This document shows positions 1-8,800 of a stretch of 64,000 nt of DNA, one piece after another (position 1 is the first letter of the stretch; each line of letters opens with the position of its first letter). The position numbers and the translations under genes were made by a program. Under the pieces are notes generated by a model. It did no database searches and had not been told where the DNA came from. It worked only from the letters and a program-made list of their open reading frames with translations. This stretch comes from Bacteroidaceae bacterium (GTDB lineage Bacteria; Bacteroidota; Bacteroidia; Bacteroidales; Bacteroidaceae): the NCBI GenBank assembly GCA_017453465.1, contig JAFTEV010000061.1:1-64000 (forward strand), given 5' to 3'.

Positions 1-16
1 TAAGGAGGAAAAAGAA

Positions 17-139
17 ATGAACACACTGATTGTCTCTGGTTCAATGGCAGTTTTAGCCATTCTGGGTCTGATTTATTTTAAATATCAAGATTGGCGCATT
101 GAAAAAAAGCACGTTGCGCAAACGACAAGCGAAGATTAG
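17..139 (+). CDS. Small single-pass membrane protein, 40 aa
   Basis: The start ATG follows an AAGGAGG ribosome-binding site at about 2-8. A TAA at 1-3, probably the stop of the preceding gene, overlaps this site. The peptide has one hydrophobic segment at residues 3-21 (N-out short tail, then LIVSGSMAVLAILGLIYF), followed by a charged tail (KYQDWRIEKKH) and a polar end. Tight coupling to an upstream gene and a terminator just downstream make it the last gene of an operon whose body lies outside the window. Size and layout resemble small accessory subunits of membrane complexes such as OadG-related or KdpF-like peptides, but no residue decides between them. The function is therefore unassigned; that it is a real gene is well supported by its start and terminator context. 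Confidence 0.65.
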   Translation: MNTLIVSGSMAVLAILGLIYFKYQDWRIEKKHVAQTTSED

Positions 140-149
140 TAAAATGAGA

Positions 150-178
150 GGGGCGAGCCGCACGGCTCGCCCCTTTTT
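150..178 (+). terminator. Rho-independent terminator after the 40-aa gene
   Basis: A perfect 11-bp GC-rich inverted repeat (GGGGCGAGCCG / CGGCTCGCCCC) with a 2-nt centre is followed by five T residues. It begins 10 bp after the stop codon of the small membrane protein. It ends transcription before the convergent acetylesterase pseudogene. Confidence 0.93.
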
Positions 179-244
179 CCTTCTGTTTCAAACTTTTCAC
201 AAAAACGCTTGGCTGGTAGGGGGGAACTCTACCTTTTGGGGGCT

Positions 245-1192
245 TTACTTCAGCTTTGTGGCTCCAATCTTTTTCATCTTTTCCACCATTTGGCGGCCCA
301 GGTGTTCGGCTGAGGGGGCAGTGAAGTGCAACTGGTCGCGCTGGAGCTGGCCGTGCTGCATGTCGATGACGTAGAAGTGCTTCAGGTCGTGCTGCAGGCG
401 GTAGAGGGCGGCCTCCACTTCGGCATTGTAGCAGCGGTTTTGGCGGGAGACGGTGCCGCAGATGAAGGGCAGCGAGGCATAACGCTTGTTGCCCGTCTTT
501 TCCACCAGATGCTTGCGGATGTAGAGCACGACGGCTCGCAGCTGCTCGTAGTAGTCGGCCCCCTGGCGGTAGTCGCTCTCGCCCTGGTGCCAGAGCATGG
601 CCTTGATGTCGTAGCCCTCTGCGAGCTGGCTCAGTGGCCCGTCGAGGCAGAGGTCCAGTTCCTCCAGGAACGACTTCAGCAGCGACTTGCCGCCCCGCAG
701 GGTGCTCTCGTTGGCGGCCAGGTAGTCGGGCATGGCGCACCAGTGCTTGCCGTCGGTCGAACTGGCCTTGGGGCAGATGGCCGTTCCGCCCAGGCTCCAC
801 TTCACCACGTAGAAAGGTTGCTGCCACTCCTGTTCCAAGAGGTAATACACGTAGGCATCGTAGCCGTGACGCTGGGGCAGGTCGGGTTTGGCCACGAAGG
901 GCTAGTAGGGGGCGAAGGGTGAGCCGCTGAGCGAGTCGCCCGTCTGGATTCGCCCAGCCGAGCCGTAGCACCACTGCGTGTAGGGGTAGTGGCCGCCGTG
1001 GGTTTCGCCATAAGACTTCAGGTAGTCGGGCATGTCGCTGTTCGGCACACGCCCGTCGGTGTTCGACTGTCCTGCCACCAGCAGGACGGGCACGCGGACG
1101 TGCCCTTTCCCCGCAGCCAGTGCAGCGGGGGTGGGGCAGAGCAGCAGCATGGCCGCAGCCAGTGCCCCTTTCAGATTCCATCGTAAAGTCAT
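245..1192 (-). pseudogene. SASA-type carbohydrate acetylesterase, interrupted by an in-frame TAG
   Basis: The reading frame runs without frameshift from an ATG at 1192 to TAA at 245 (315 codons), but codon 97 is TAG (902-904). Upstream of it are a signal peptide (residues 1-27, ending PAALAA) and the block-I motif VAGQSNTDGR. Downstream are the block-V motif WHQGESD and the terminal DQLHFT Asp/His pair. These are the SGNH/DUF303 motifs of sialate or xylan O-acetylesterases (SASA domain, PF03629), which remove acetyl groups from glycans in the periplasm or outside the cell. All catalytic blocks are intact, so the break is recent, or it is a sequencing error or a suppressed stop. A -7-like element (complement of CAAAAATA, 1225-1232) lies just upstream. 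The missing codon would be one step from TAG, such as Gln, Trp, Tyr, Leu or Lys. Confidence 0.85.
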
Positions 1193-1304
1193 TTCGTTCT
1201 GTTGGGATAAAGGTCTTTGCGCTGCAAAAATACGTAAATTTTTCGGAACCGCTGCAAGGAGTTTTTCTTTTTTCTTCCTTCCGAAGTTGTCGGGTGTGGC
1301 TTTG

Positions 1305-1399
1305 AAAGTTGAAACAACGGCGTTGTTTATAAAAACATCGCCGTTGTTTTTAAAAACAATGTACGTTGTTTCTGCAAACAACGCCGTTGTTTCAACTTT
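1305..1399. repeat. 95-bp inverted repeat built from four phased palindromes
   Basis: The outer 24-bp arms (1305-1328 and 1376-1399) are perfect reverse complements. Inside lie four near-palindromes of the form AAACAACGCCGTTGTTT at 1312-1328, 1333-1349, 1354-1371 and 1376-1392. Their starts are 21, 21 and 22 bp apart. This spacing is close to two helical turns, so all four would face the same side of the DNA. The element lies in the divergent region between the acetylesterase gene and the fimbrillin operon. It may be a cooperative operator array; a mobile or structural repeat is also possible. Confidence 0.85.
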
Positions 1400-1514
1400 G
1401 CAAGGCACAGTTTTCAGGTTTGCTCTTCTTTGGGGGAAGTTTTTGTGTGAAGCGGCGGCGGGTTTTTATGGTTTTTTAACCGTTTTGGGAGTGGGCTGTG
1501 AGGGCGGCTTTCGT

Positions 1515-1544
1515 GGGAAACGAATATGAATAATATGAATAATT
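1515..1544 (+). repeat. 30-bp dispersed repeat, copy 1
   Basis: The sequence starts GGGAAACGAATATGAATAAT and recurs with one mismatch at 42872-42901, where it is also preceded by GCGGCTTT. It contains two spaced GAATAAT units. Both copies are intergenic. Its role is unknown. Confidence 0.7.
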
Positions 1545-1643
1545 GTATGGCGGGAGGATGGGTCGTAATGGGCGATTTTGTGGATTGTTATGGGCAATTT
1601 TGTGCTGTTTGGGGCAAAAAACGTGTTAAAAGGTGGCAGTTCC

Positions 1644-1674
1644 TTTGTGGCGTGGGGCGTTTTTAGTATATTTG
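1644..1674 (+). promoter_or_regulatory. Bacteroidetes-type promoter of the fimbrillin operon
   Basis: A -33 box TTTG (1644-1647) and a -7 box TATATTTG (1667-1674) are separated by 19 bp, a perfect match to the Bacteroidetes housekeeping consensus. A ribosome-binding site AAGGAG (1685-1690) precedes the start codon at 1696, giving a short leader of about 15 nt. The palindrome array ends about 245 bp upstream of this promoter. Confidence 0.85.
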
Positions 1675-1695
1675 CCAAATTTTTAAGGAGAATAT

Positions 1696-3306
1696 ATGGC
1701 TGTGGAAAAATGTCAGATTTTCGGAATAGCATATAGGGCTGTGGCGCGGTGCCTCGGTCTGTGGGGCGTGTCGGTACTTGTGGCCGCCCTGTTGCAGGGG
1801 TGTTCGCCGAGCGAAGACGGGACGGTGCGGGGGCCAGAAGAGGCCCAGGTGCCAGTCGTGTTTAGCACTACGGTCAGCCAGCGGGCAGAGACCCGTGCGG
1901 GGGCTGTGGGCGAGGTGGACGACGACCGCTTGCGCGACCTTGTTACCGACGCTGAAACTCAGGGTTTTGGCGTGTTTGCCTACCATACGGACCAGACACT
2001 CTGGGCGGCGGCACAGGCGACGGCTCAGCCCGACTTCATGTATAACCAGCAGGTGAAGTGGAACGACGGCCTGTCGGACGACTACGTGACGAAGTGGGAG
2101 TATGCCCCCATGAAATACTGGCCCAACGACTTCTCGACCAGCGGTGTGGACGACCAGGACGACGACACGGGCAACAACCCTGCCACGGGTTCGCAGAGCG
2201 GCGGGCGGCTCAGTTTCTTTGCCTACGCCCCCTACGTGGATGTGACCGTGGGCACGGGCGCGGTGACGGAGAAGAACGCCGAAGACGTGCTGATGAACAC
2301 GTGGGGCATCTGCGAGCTGACGGGCAATGCCCAGGCGGGCGACCCCCGGCTCCGCTATGCGCTGAACCCCGACGGGGCTTACATCAAGGACAATGTGGAC
2401 GTGATGTGGGGCGTGAGTGCCACGAGTGCCTACCAGTCTGTCAACGCCACGTCGCGCCCCACCGAGGGGCTGCCGCCCGTGGACCTGACCAAGCCCTCGG
2501 TGGGCGAGACCGTGCAGCTGCGTTTCCTCCACGCCACGTCACAGCTGCGTCTGCTGGTGCAGGGCGCGTTTGACGAGGTGTCGCCCGGTACGCAGGATGT
2601 GGCTGAAGACACGCGCATCCTCATCAACAAGCTGACGGTCACGATGCAGGCTCCCACGAGTGCGTGGCTCAACCTGGACAACACCGTGGCCAACCAAGCG
2701 CGGTGGGAGACCCCCATCAGCGGTGACACGGAGACCTTTAAGTTTGAACTCAGCAAGGACGACTCCAACGTGGAGGGCAAGCTGCGGGCCGACATCCGCA
2801 ACCAGGCCGACATCCGCAGCTACCTCTCTACGGCCAGCAACTTCGACCTGCTGCTTGAGGGCGTGACGGTGACACCAAAGAATGTGCTGAACCTGCCCGA
2901 CAGCGGCGACGATGCGGACTATGGCATCCTCTTTATCCCCGCAGCGACGACGGTGGGCAATCCCGCCACTGATGCTTTCGGCACGACGGACCACGAGACA
3001 CTCAACTGGCTCAACCAGGTGACTGTGGATATTGACTACGACGTGATTACACGCGACGCCGCCCTGGTGCGCAACACGCCCGCAGGGTTCTCCATCATCA
3101 ACAACCACATCCACCGCACGCTCCAGCTGACGGGCGAGGATGCCCACTTCGAGGCCAACAAGAAATATACGCTCAGGATGATTCTGGGCATGACGACCGT
3201 GAAGTTCGACATCGTTGAGGTGGTCGATTGGGAGACTCCCATCACGGTGAACCCACTGGTGAGGGAGTGGAAGTCTATCACGAAGGAATTTGACGTGCTG
3301 GAGTAA
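1696..3306 (+). CDS. Fimbrillin family lipoprotein (Mfa1-like), 536 aa
   Basis: The N-terminus has a long signal segment and a lipobox LLQGC with Cys36. Sequence features of the Bacteroidales fimbrillin/Mfa-like fold follow: GFGVFAYHTD (about residue 92), DFMYNQQVKW, the MKYWPN motif (about 135) and SFFAYAPYVDV (about 175). An ETRAG motif with Arg67 lies 31 residues after the lipidated Cys. It corresponds to the Arg-type protease site that matures pilin precursors in type V pili. The protein is exported by Sec, lipidated, and probably assembled into a surface filament after cleavage. It is the first gene of the cluster, directly behind a strong promoter, and 48 bp before the next fimbrillin. 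Whether it is the shaft or an accessory pilin cannot be read from sequence. Confidence 0.88.
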   Translation: MAVEKCQIFGIAYRAVARCLGLWGVSVLVAALLQGCSPSEDGTVRGPEEAQVPVVFSTTVSQRAETRAGAVGEVDDDRLRDLVTDAETQGFGVFAYHTDQTLWAAAQATAQPDFMYNQQVKWNDGLSDDYVTKWEYAPMKYWPNDFSTSGVDDQDDDTGNNPATGSQSGGRLSFFAYAPYVDVTVGTGAVTEKNAEDVLMNTWGICELTGNAQAGDPRLRYALNPDGAYIKDNVDVMWGVSATSAYQSVNATSRPTEGLPPVDLTKPSVGETVQLRFLHATSQLRLLVQGAFDEVSPGTQDVAEDTRILINKLTVTMQAPTSAWLNLDNTVANQARWETPISGDTETFKFELSKDDSNVEGKLRADIRNQADIRSYLSTASNFDLLLEGVTVTPKNVLNLPDSGDDADYGILFIPAATTVGNPATDAFGTTDHETLNWLNQVTVDIDYDVITRDAALVRNTPAGFSIINNHIHRTLQLTGEDAHFEANKKYTLRMILGMTTVKFDIVEVVDWETPITVNPLVREWKSITKEFDVLE

Positions 3307-3354
3307 GCCCCGCGCCGTTTTAGTACCTCAACCAGAAAACAAAGACAGAAGATT

Positions 3355-4242
3355 ATGCTTTACAGACATATACATAGTTTACTGATAGCCCTGTCGCTCT
3401 GCCTCCTTGCCGTTGGCTGCACGGATGACGAGCGGGAGGCGGCTGATGCCACTGCCGACCCGCAGCCTGTGGCTTTCGTCGTCACTCAGCAGCCTTGGCG
3501 CGACGAGAATGTGAACCTGACCACCCGCAGCACTACAACCCTGGACGGTCTGAAGGTCAGCACCACAGGTTTTGGCCTGTTCTGTTCCGATTTCCACTTT
3601 GCCAATCAGCAGGTGCTGTGGGAGCATGAGGCGTGGAACTACGGCAACAGCGTCTTGTGGAGCATGGACAAGACCAAGGCATACAATCTGTATGCATACG
3701 CACCCTACGATGCGACGCTTGTAGCTTCTGCGGCAACCAACACACTGACATTCACGTGCGCTGAGGACAACCAGGTGGACTTGCTCTGGGCCTCGCAGAC
3801 GGGTGTCGTGCGCGATGACGAGAACAGTCCCGTCGAGCTGAATTTCCGGCACGCCCTCGGCAAGATTTCGCTCGGAACTATCGCCAACAGCACGGGGCAC
3901 AACATCACCCTGGACAAGCTGGTGCTGAAGAGTAAGCTATACACCGGGGGGACATTCTCGCTGGCCGATGGCACTTGGTCTGGTTGGGTGGGCGGCACGG
4001 ACGAGCAGACCATTGAGCACTCTGTGGGTCAGACTTTCGACAGCAATACGGCCATTGCTGCGAATGCCCCCGACCTCTTGCAAATTCCGGGCGTTGAGGC
4101 CACCGTCGAACTGGTTTTTACGATTGAGGGCTTCGACAAGACCAACGAGGACATCAAGTTTACGACCACCTTTGAACAGGGCGTAAGCAAAAACTTTAAC
4201 ATAACCATTGAGAAGAACTTTGAGGTCATCATTACTCAGTAA
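3355..4242 (+). CDS. Fimbrillin family lipoprotein, 295 aa
   Basis: The signal peptide ends in LLAVGC (Cys22), followed by DDE residues typical of surface lipoproteins. A TTRST motif places Arg58 36 residues after the Cys, a candidate processing site. The Mfa-like core is visible in GFGLFCSDFHF, AYNLYAYAPYDA, VDLLWAS and ELNFRHALGKI. It is the shortest fimbrillin here, near the usual size of an accessory pilin. It shares the operon with its neighbours: 48 bp from the previous gene and 29 bp to the next. The fimbrillin assignment rests on the core motifs and lipobox; its position in the filament is unknown. Confidence 0.85.
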   Translation: MLYRHIHSLLIALSLCLLAVGCTDDEREAADATADPQPVAFVVTQQPWRDENVNLTTRSTTTLDGLKVSTTGFGLFCSDFHFANQQVLWEHEAWNYGNSVLWSMDKTKAYNLYAYAPYDATLVASAATNTLTFTCAEDNQVDLLWASQTGVVRDDENSPVELNFRHALGKISLGTIANSTGHNITLDKLVLKSKLYTGGTFSLADGTWSGWVGGTDEQTIEHSVGQTFDSNTAIAANAPDLLQIPGVEATVELVFTIEGFDKTNEDIKFTTTFEQGVSKNFNITIEKNFEVIITQ

Positions 4243-4271
4243 CCCATCAACGAACATCAGAAACGAGACGC

Positions 4272-5624
4272 ATGAAAAAGCTTGAACAACACATATTGAC
4301 GCTGGCATTTGCCGCCGTGTGGACTGCCTGTTCGCCCAGCGACGACACGCTCCCTGCCGCCTTCTCGGAGCAGGCCATTCAGCTGGCTCCCCGTGTGGAA
4401 AGCCCCGAAACACGTGCCGGAGTGAAGGGCAACATGGACTATCGCGGCATTGTCCAGACGGGCTTCGGCGTGTTTGCCTATGCCACAGGCGGGGCAGACT
4501 ACTCTGCTGCGGCTGTGCCCAGCCTGTTCTGCAACAAGCTGGTGAGCTATACGGGAGAAACCCCTGCCGCCGACGTGAAGAACCCCCTGGAGCTGTACTA
4601 CTACTTTGGCAATTGGAGTTATGTGGACACCGACACACCGCTGAAGTATTGGCCCGCCACCGACAAGATTTCCTTCTATGGCTATGCGCCCTACGTGGGG
4701 AGCGCGGACTTCAACAAGACTGGTGATACGGGCATCATCAATGTGGTGCCAGCCGATGGCGAGACGGCGGGCGACCCGAAGGTGACTTACGTCATCTCGA
4801 CCCAACCGGGCAAGGCTGTCGATTTGCTTTGGGGCGTGAACCAGACGACCAAGTTGCCGTGGCGCGACCAGACGCTGGAAACGACGGGCGGCCCCATCCT
4901 GATGACGTTCCACCACGCACTGAGCGCCATTGGTTTCCATGTGCAGGCCATCGTTGACAAGGACAACGTGTTGAGCGACTTCACCGACGAGTCGAATGTG
5001 GCCAACCTGCTGGGCGAGAGTGGTGACTATAAGATTACCATCAACCAGTTGGAACTCACGGGCGATGAGACATCGGGCAACAAAGGCACTTTCTATCACA
5101 AGGGAGTATTGAACCTCAACAGCACGGAAGTGGTGTCGGGCAAGCCCATTGCCAAGTGGGAATCCCTTGAAGACGAGGATGCTACGCTCACTGTGGCTAA
5201 TGGCGATGTGAAGGCAGCCTTGCGCCATCCGGCAGCGGAAGATGCAGAGGCGATTATGACAACAGAGGGGTTGACGGGTGTAACGCAGACCGCCCAGCAA
5301 ACGTTGGTTGTTGACGACAGTGGCAACGAGCAGAACTTCATGGTCATTCCTCATCCTGCTGCTGACTACAAGCTCGTGCTTGATTGGTACATCAGCGGCA
5401 AGGCTCCCGATGGCACTTACATTCAGGAGAATCGCACATCGACCATCAAGATTTCCGGCTGGGAGCTGCAGTCCAATGTGAAGTATTACATCAACCTTGT
5501 CATTGGTCTGAAGACCCTTCGGCTCAACGTCACCGCCACAGATTGGCAGGATAAGGAGACCGACGTGGAGGTGCTTGTGGAGCACGGCACCAGTGCCAGC
5601 TCCTCCCTTGCCCGCAAGCGTTAG
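4272..5624 (+). CDS. Fimbrillin family lipoprotein, 450 aa
   Basis: The signal peptide ends in VWTAC (Cys20) followed by SPSDD. ETRAG with Arg48 lies 28 residues on. Mfa-like motifs are GFGVFAYATGG, PLKYWPATDKISFYGYAPYVG, AVDLLWGVNQ and MTFHHALSAIGFHV. The C-terminus (VKYYINLVIGLKTLRLNVTATDW) is the usual final strand region of the family, which in pilins supplies the donor strand. It is the third fimbrillin in a row, and a stretch of TA dinucleotides follows its stop. The family call is firm; the specific role is not. Confidence 0.87.
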   Translation: MKKLEQHILTLAFAAVWTACSPSDDTLPAAFSEQAIQLAPRVESPETRAGVKGNMDYRGIVQTGFGVFAYATGGADYSAAAVPSLFCNKLVSYTGETPAADVKNPLELYYYFGNWSYVDTDTPLKYWPATDKISFYGYAPYVGSADFNKTGDTGIINVVPADGETAGDPKVTYVISTQPGKAVDLLWGVNQTTKLPWRDQTLETTGGPILMTFHHALSAIGFHVQAIVDKDNVLSDFTDESNVANLLGESGDYKITINQLELTGDETSGNKGTFYHKGVLNLNSTEVVSGKPIAKWESLEDEDATLTVANGDVKAALRHPAAEDAEAIMTTEGLTGVTQTAQQTLVVDDSGNEQNFMVIPHPAADYKLVLDWYISGKAPDGTYIQENRTSTIKISGWELQSNVKYYINLVIGLKTLRLNVTATDWQDKETDVEVLVEHGTSASSSLARKR

Positions 5625-5649
5625 CCCATATATATATAATAATGTACGC

Positions 5650-5796
5650 ATGTACCATAATAATATAGAGAACGAAAGGCGGATAGTGTTGACATCAGCC
5701 ATGAAAGAGGCGGCTGACGAGGCGCAACTTGCTTACGATGAAGGAAGATGCCTGAAGGAAGATGCTTTTAAACAACGGTTTGCAAAATGGCTCTGA
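5650..5796 (+). CDS. Small 48-aa ORF resembling an antitoxin C-terminus
   Basis: This short acidic, Ala/Glu-rich, helical ORF lies between two large surface genes. The stretch KEAADEAQLAYDEGRC and the ending FKQRFAKWL resemble the C-terminal tails of small Bacteroidales antitoxins and addiction-module proteins. No toxin gene is adjacent, so it may be a remnant or a chance ORF. The ATG at 5650 is chosen because the in-frame region upstream overlaps the preceding fimbrillin gene. There is no strong ribosome-binding site, which is common in this group. No function is assigned. Confidence 0.4.
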   Translation: MYHNNIENERRIVLTSAMKEAADEAQLAYDEGRCLKEDAFKQRFAKWL

Positions 5797-5847
5797 CCAA
5801 AAACGACTAATTCTTGTTTTAGTGGATAGTTATAAAACAGAAGATAT

Positions 5848-8800
5848 ATGAATACGAAGATAACGAACATGGAGAATAAGTTCCTGCGCCTGTCCGCGCT
5901 CCTGCTGGTGATGATGCTGGTGGGCGTGAATGGCGCGTGGGGACAGATAGGAACCATTGCAGATATAGATTTCAGCAATTCGATTTCTGATGGGAAAGTA
6001 AATGGTTCTACTAATTATATATCAATAGGTGGTAGTAATACAGAAATTATAGATGAAAGGCTTGCCATAGGAAAGGGTACGAGTTTTGTAACTGTGCCTG
6101 AAGCCCAACGCGCAGGAACGGTTGTTACTGTTTCTTTTGAGTTGGCTTTTGGTAAACTTGTGAATAGGAGTGTGTATTTTCATTTAAAAGACGAAAGTGG
6201 CGTAAATATTGCCACATTCGATTTTAATGCATATAGCGCAATTCTGGAAACAGACCTGGGTGTTGAATTGGGGAATATGTATTATAATAATCCGAGTGTT
6301 GATTGGGAGCGCAAAGTCTCATTTAATATAACATTGAATTACAATACACAGAAAATCACAACAGTTACAGAATGCTATAAGTCTGGGGAAGGAGGAACTT
6401 TAACAACTGCTTCCCATGAGGTTGACATGGAAAGCAGTACGGACCCTTTTGCAACTTTTGAAATTGGTTCTAATTATGATAATAACGATAGACGATGCCA
6501 GTTCGACAATCTGCGTATCACTACAAACCTATGCAGCTATACAGTTAAAACCAATGCAAGTTATAATGTTCAACAGATAGCTTCGGGAATAGGCGTTACT
6601 GGCTCAACAATCGTAGTTCCATATCCTAAATATATAAATGTAGATGGAACGTTATATCATAAAGGAGTTATAAGTCAATCTTATAAATATTCTTTTGGAC
6701 TGGACGCAGACCATAAGGAGGAGAATCTGAATTATGAGGCTTCAGCAGAAACCAATGTTGTATATCTTAAAGAAGCAGAAGATATTATGTCCCGAACAGA
6801 AAAAGGGGGTAACAATTCACGCTCTTCTAATGCTGCGGGTGGATATACAGGGAGTCTTTTAGATTTGGTGACCCTTCCCAAGGGTGCTTATCAGATAAAG
6901 GCAGCTGCATATTCTAATAACCAAACGACGTTTACCTTTAGTTCTGGTGATGAGTCCGTTTATTCATTTACTGGTAATGGTTATTGGCAAGAATTTTCAA
7001 GCACTATCTTTCAAACGAAAGAAGACGTGCCCATTCGTGTGCAAGGTGGTAGCCAAAATTACGGCTTGGACTATATTTTCATTAAGGCCATTTTTGCATA
7101 TCAGGAAGGGAGTAGTAGCGGAATATGTGGGAATACAGCAACACCAACACTTGTCAATCCCAATAATTATACTGTGACGTATGATTCAAGCAATAAGGGT
7201 GTTGCAACTGTTAATGCCACTACTGGTGAAGTGACATTCGTTCATAATGGGTGGTCTGTAATTACAGCAAAGGCAACGATTAACGGTGTGGACTATTTTG
7301 CAACGCATACTGTTACCGTGACAGGCGAATCTCAGGCTACGGGGACTTTTAATAATGATGCAGAAAATAAAAAGGAGGAATATACTATCACAGGCACTGG
7401 CTATTTGCCAGAAAACAATGAAGGTACAACGATTTCGATTGCTTTTGGAAATCCAGATGAAACACAAAGCGTTGAGTCTATGACCGATAATAATTCTGTG
7501 ACAAAGTCGGGTGTATGTGGTATTGACGCTAATAATTTTTCTCATGTCCTTTTTTCTGGGATACGTCCATCAATGGGTTCATATTTTGTTTTTACTCCCA
7601 AGGCGAATGGTACTTTGAAAATTCATGGTTTGTTGAAGGATGGAACGAATGGTATTCGACTAACAGATCAGGATGGAAACATATTAGAGAAGATACGAAT
7701 CTCAAATGTCCATAAGAAAGTATGGGAAGATTATACTTTTCACACGTTGCTCACAAGTGGTGCAACATATTATGTGTTTGCTGAAACGCAATGGATGATT
7801 GCTGCGGGTTCACAAGCTGGTGATGTGGATTATCCAGATAATACCTCTGCACCGACACTGTATCTTAATTCTTTTGTCTTCACACAAATGGAGGGTACAA
7901 CCATCAGTTTGATAGACCAGTCATTGTTGTTTACACCTAATAATAATGCAAACTATCATCGACTGGATCGTACAATTCCTGGTTTTGAAATTAAATTTGA
8001 AGGAGGGGATGGTGCTAAGTATCAAAATAATGGTACGTTTATATTGAGAAATAGTCAACCTAACTCAGAGGAGGGCAATGGTAGTATTACTATTACACCG
8101 CGTGTTAAGGTAGGAACAGGAGTTGCTACTGATGTGGTTATTACAAGTGTAAAACTGAATACGGGTTATGAAATCAAAGGGTCGCCTAGTATATATATTA
8201 ACGGAGAAGGCAAAGGTTCGGTAGTAAAAGAAAACTCAACCTTGACATATTCGTCGTTGTCTGGTAATATCCTCACTATTAAATTGAAAGGCTATGATTT
8301 GTCGGAGAAAAACAAGGTAAGTTTTCTCCTTAATTCCATCACTTTTACTTACACTTTGAACAATGGCGTTGAGTTAGATGATTCAAAAGGAACAATAGAT
8401 TTGAGGTTTGCCGATGATTATGTCTATGGCTATACAGGAGAAACCAAGAAAAATGATTTGTATTTCGATTCTCCTGTTGCATTTTATGGTGATGTTTCTT
8501 TGCAGGGTAGTGGCGGAATGGGTTTTGCTGAGGCACTGACAAACGCTATGGCCAAGCATAAAAATTCCGATGAAAAGATTCACTTTAATGATGGAGATAC
8601 AGACAGTCCTTACAAAGTTCTCATCGGCACTGGTGTATGTTATTTGTCTGCAAAATTTCTTGGTACTAATTATTTTGCTCCAGCCACTGCTGTGACACGT
8701 CTTTATAGTCATGATTATACAGATGAGCCAAGTTGGGAGTTAGCCGCAGGAAAGTCATATAAAGTTCCGGCTGCCAACGGTCTTTATTTTGCCATCACCA

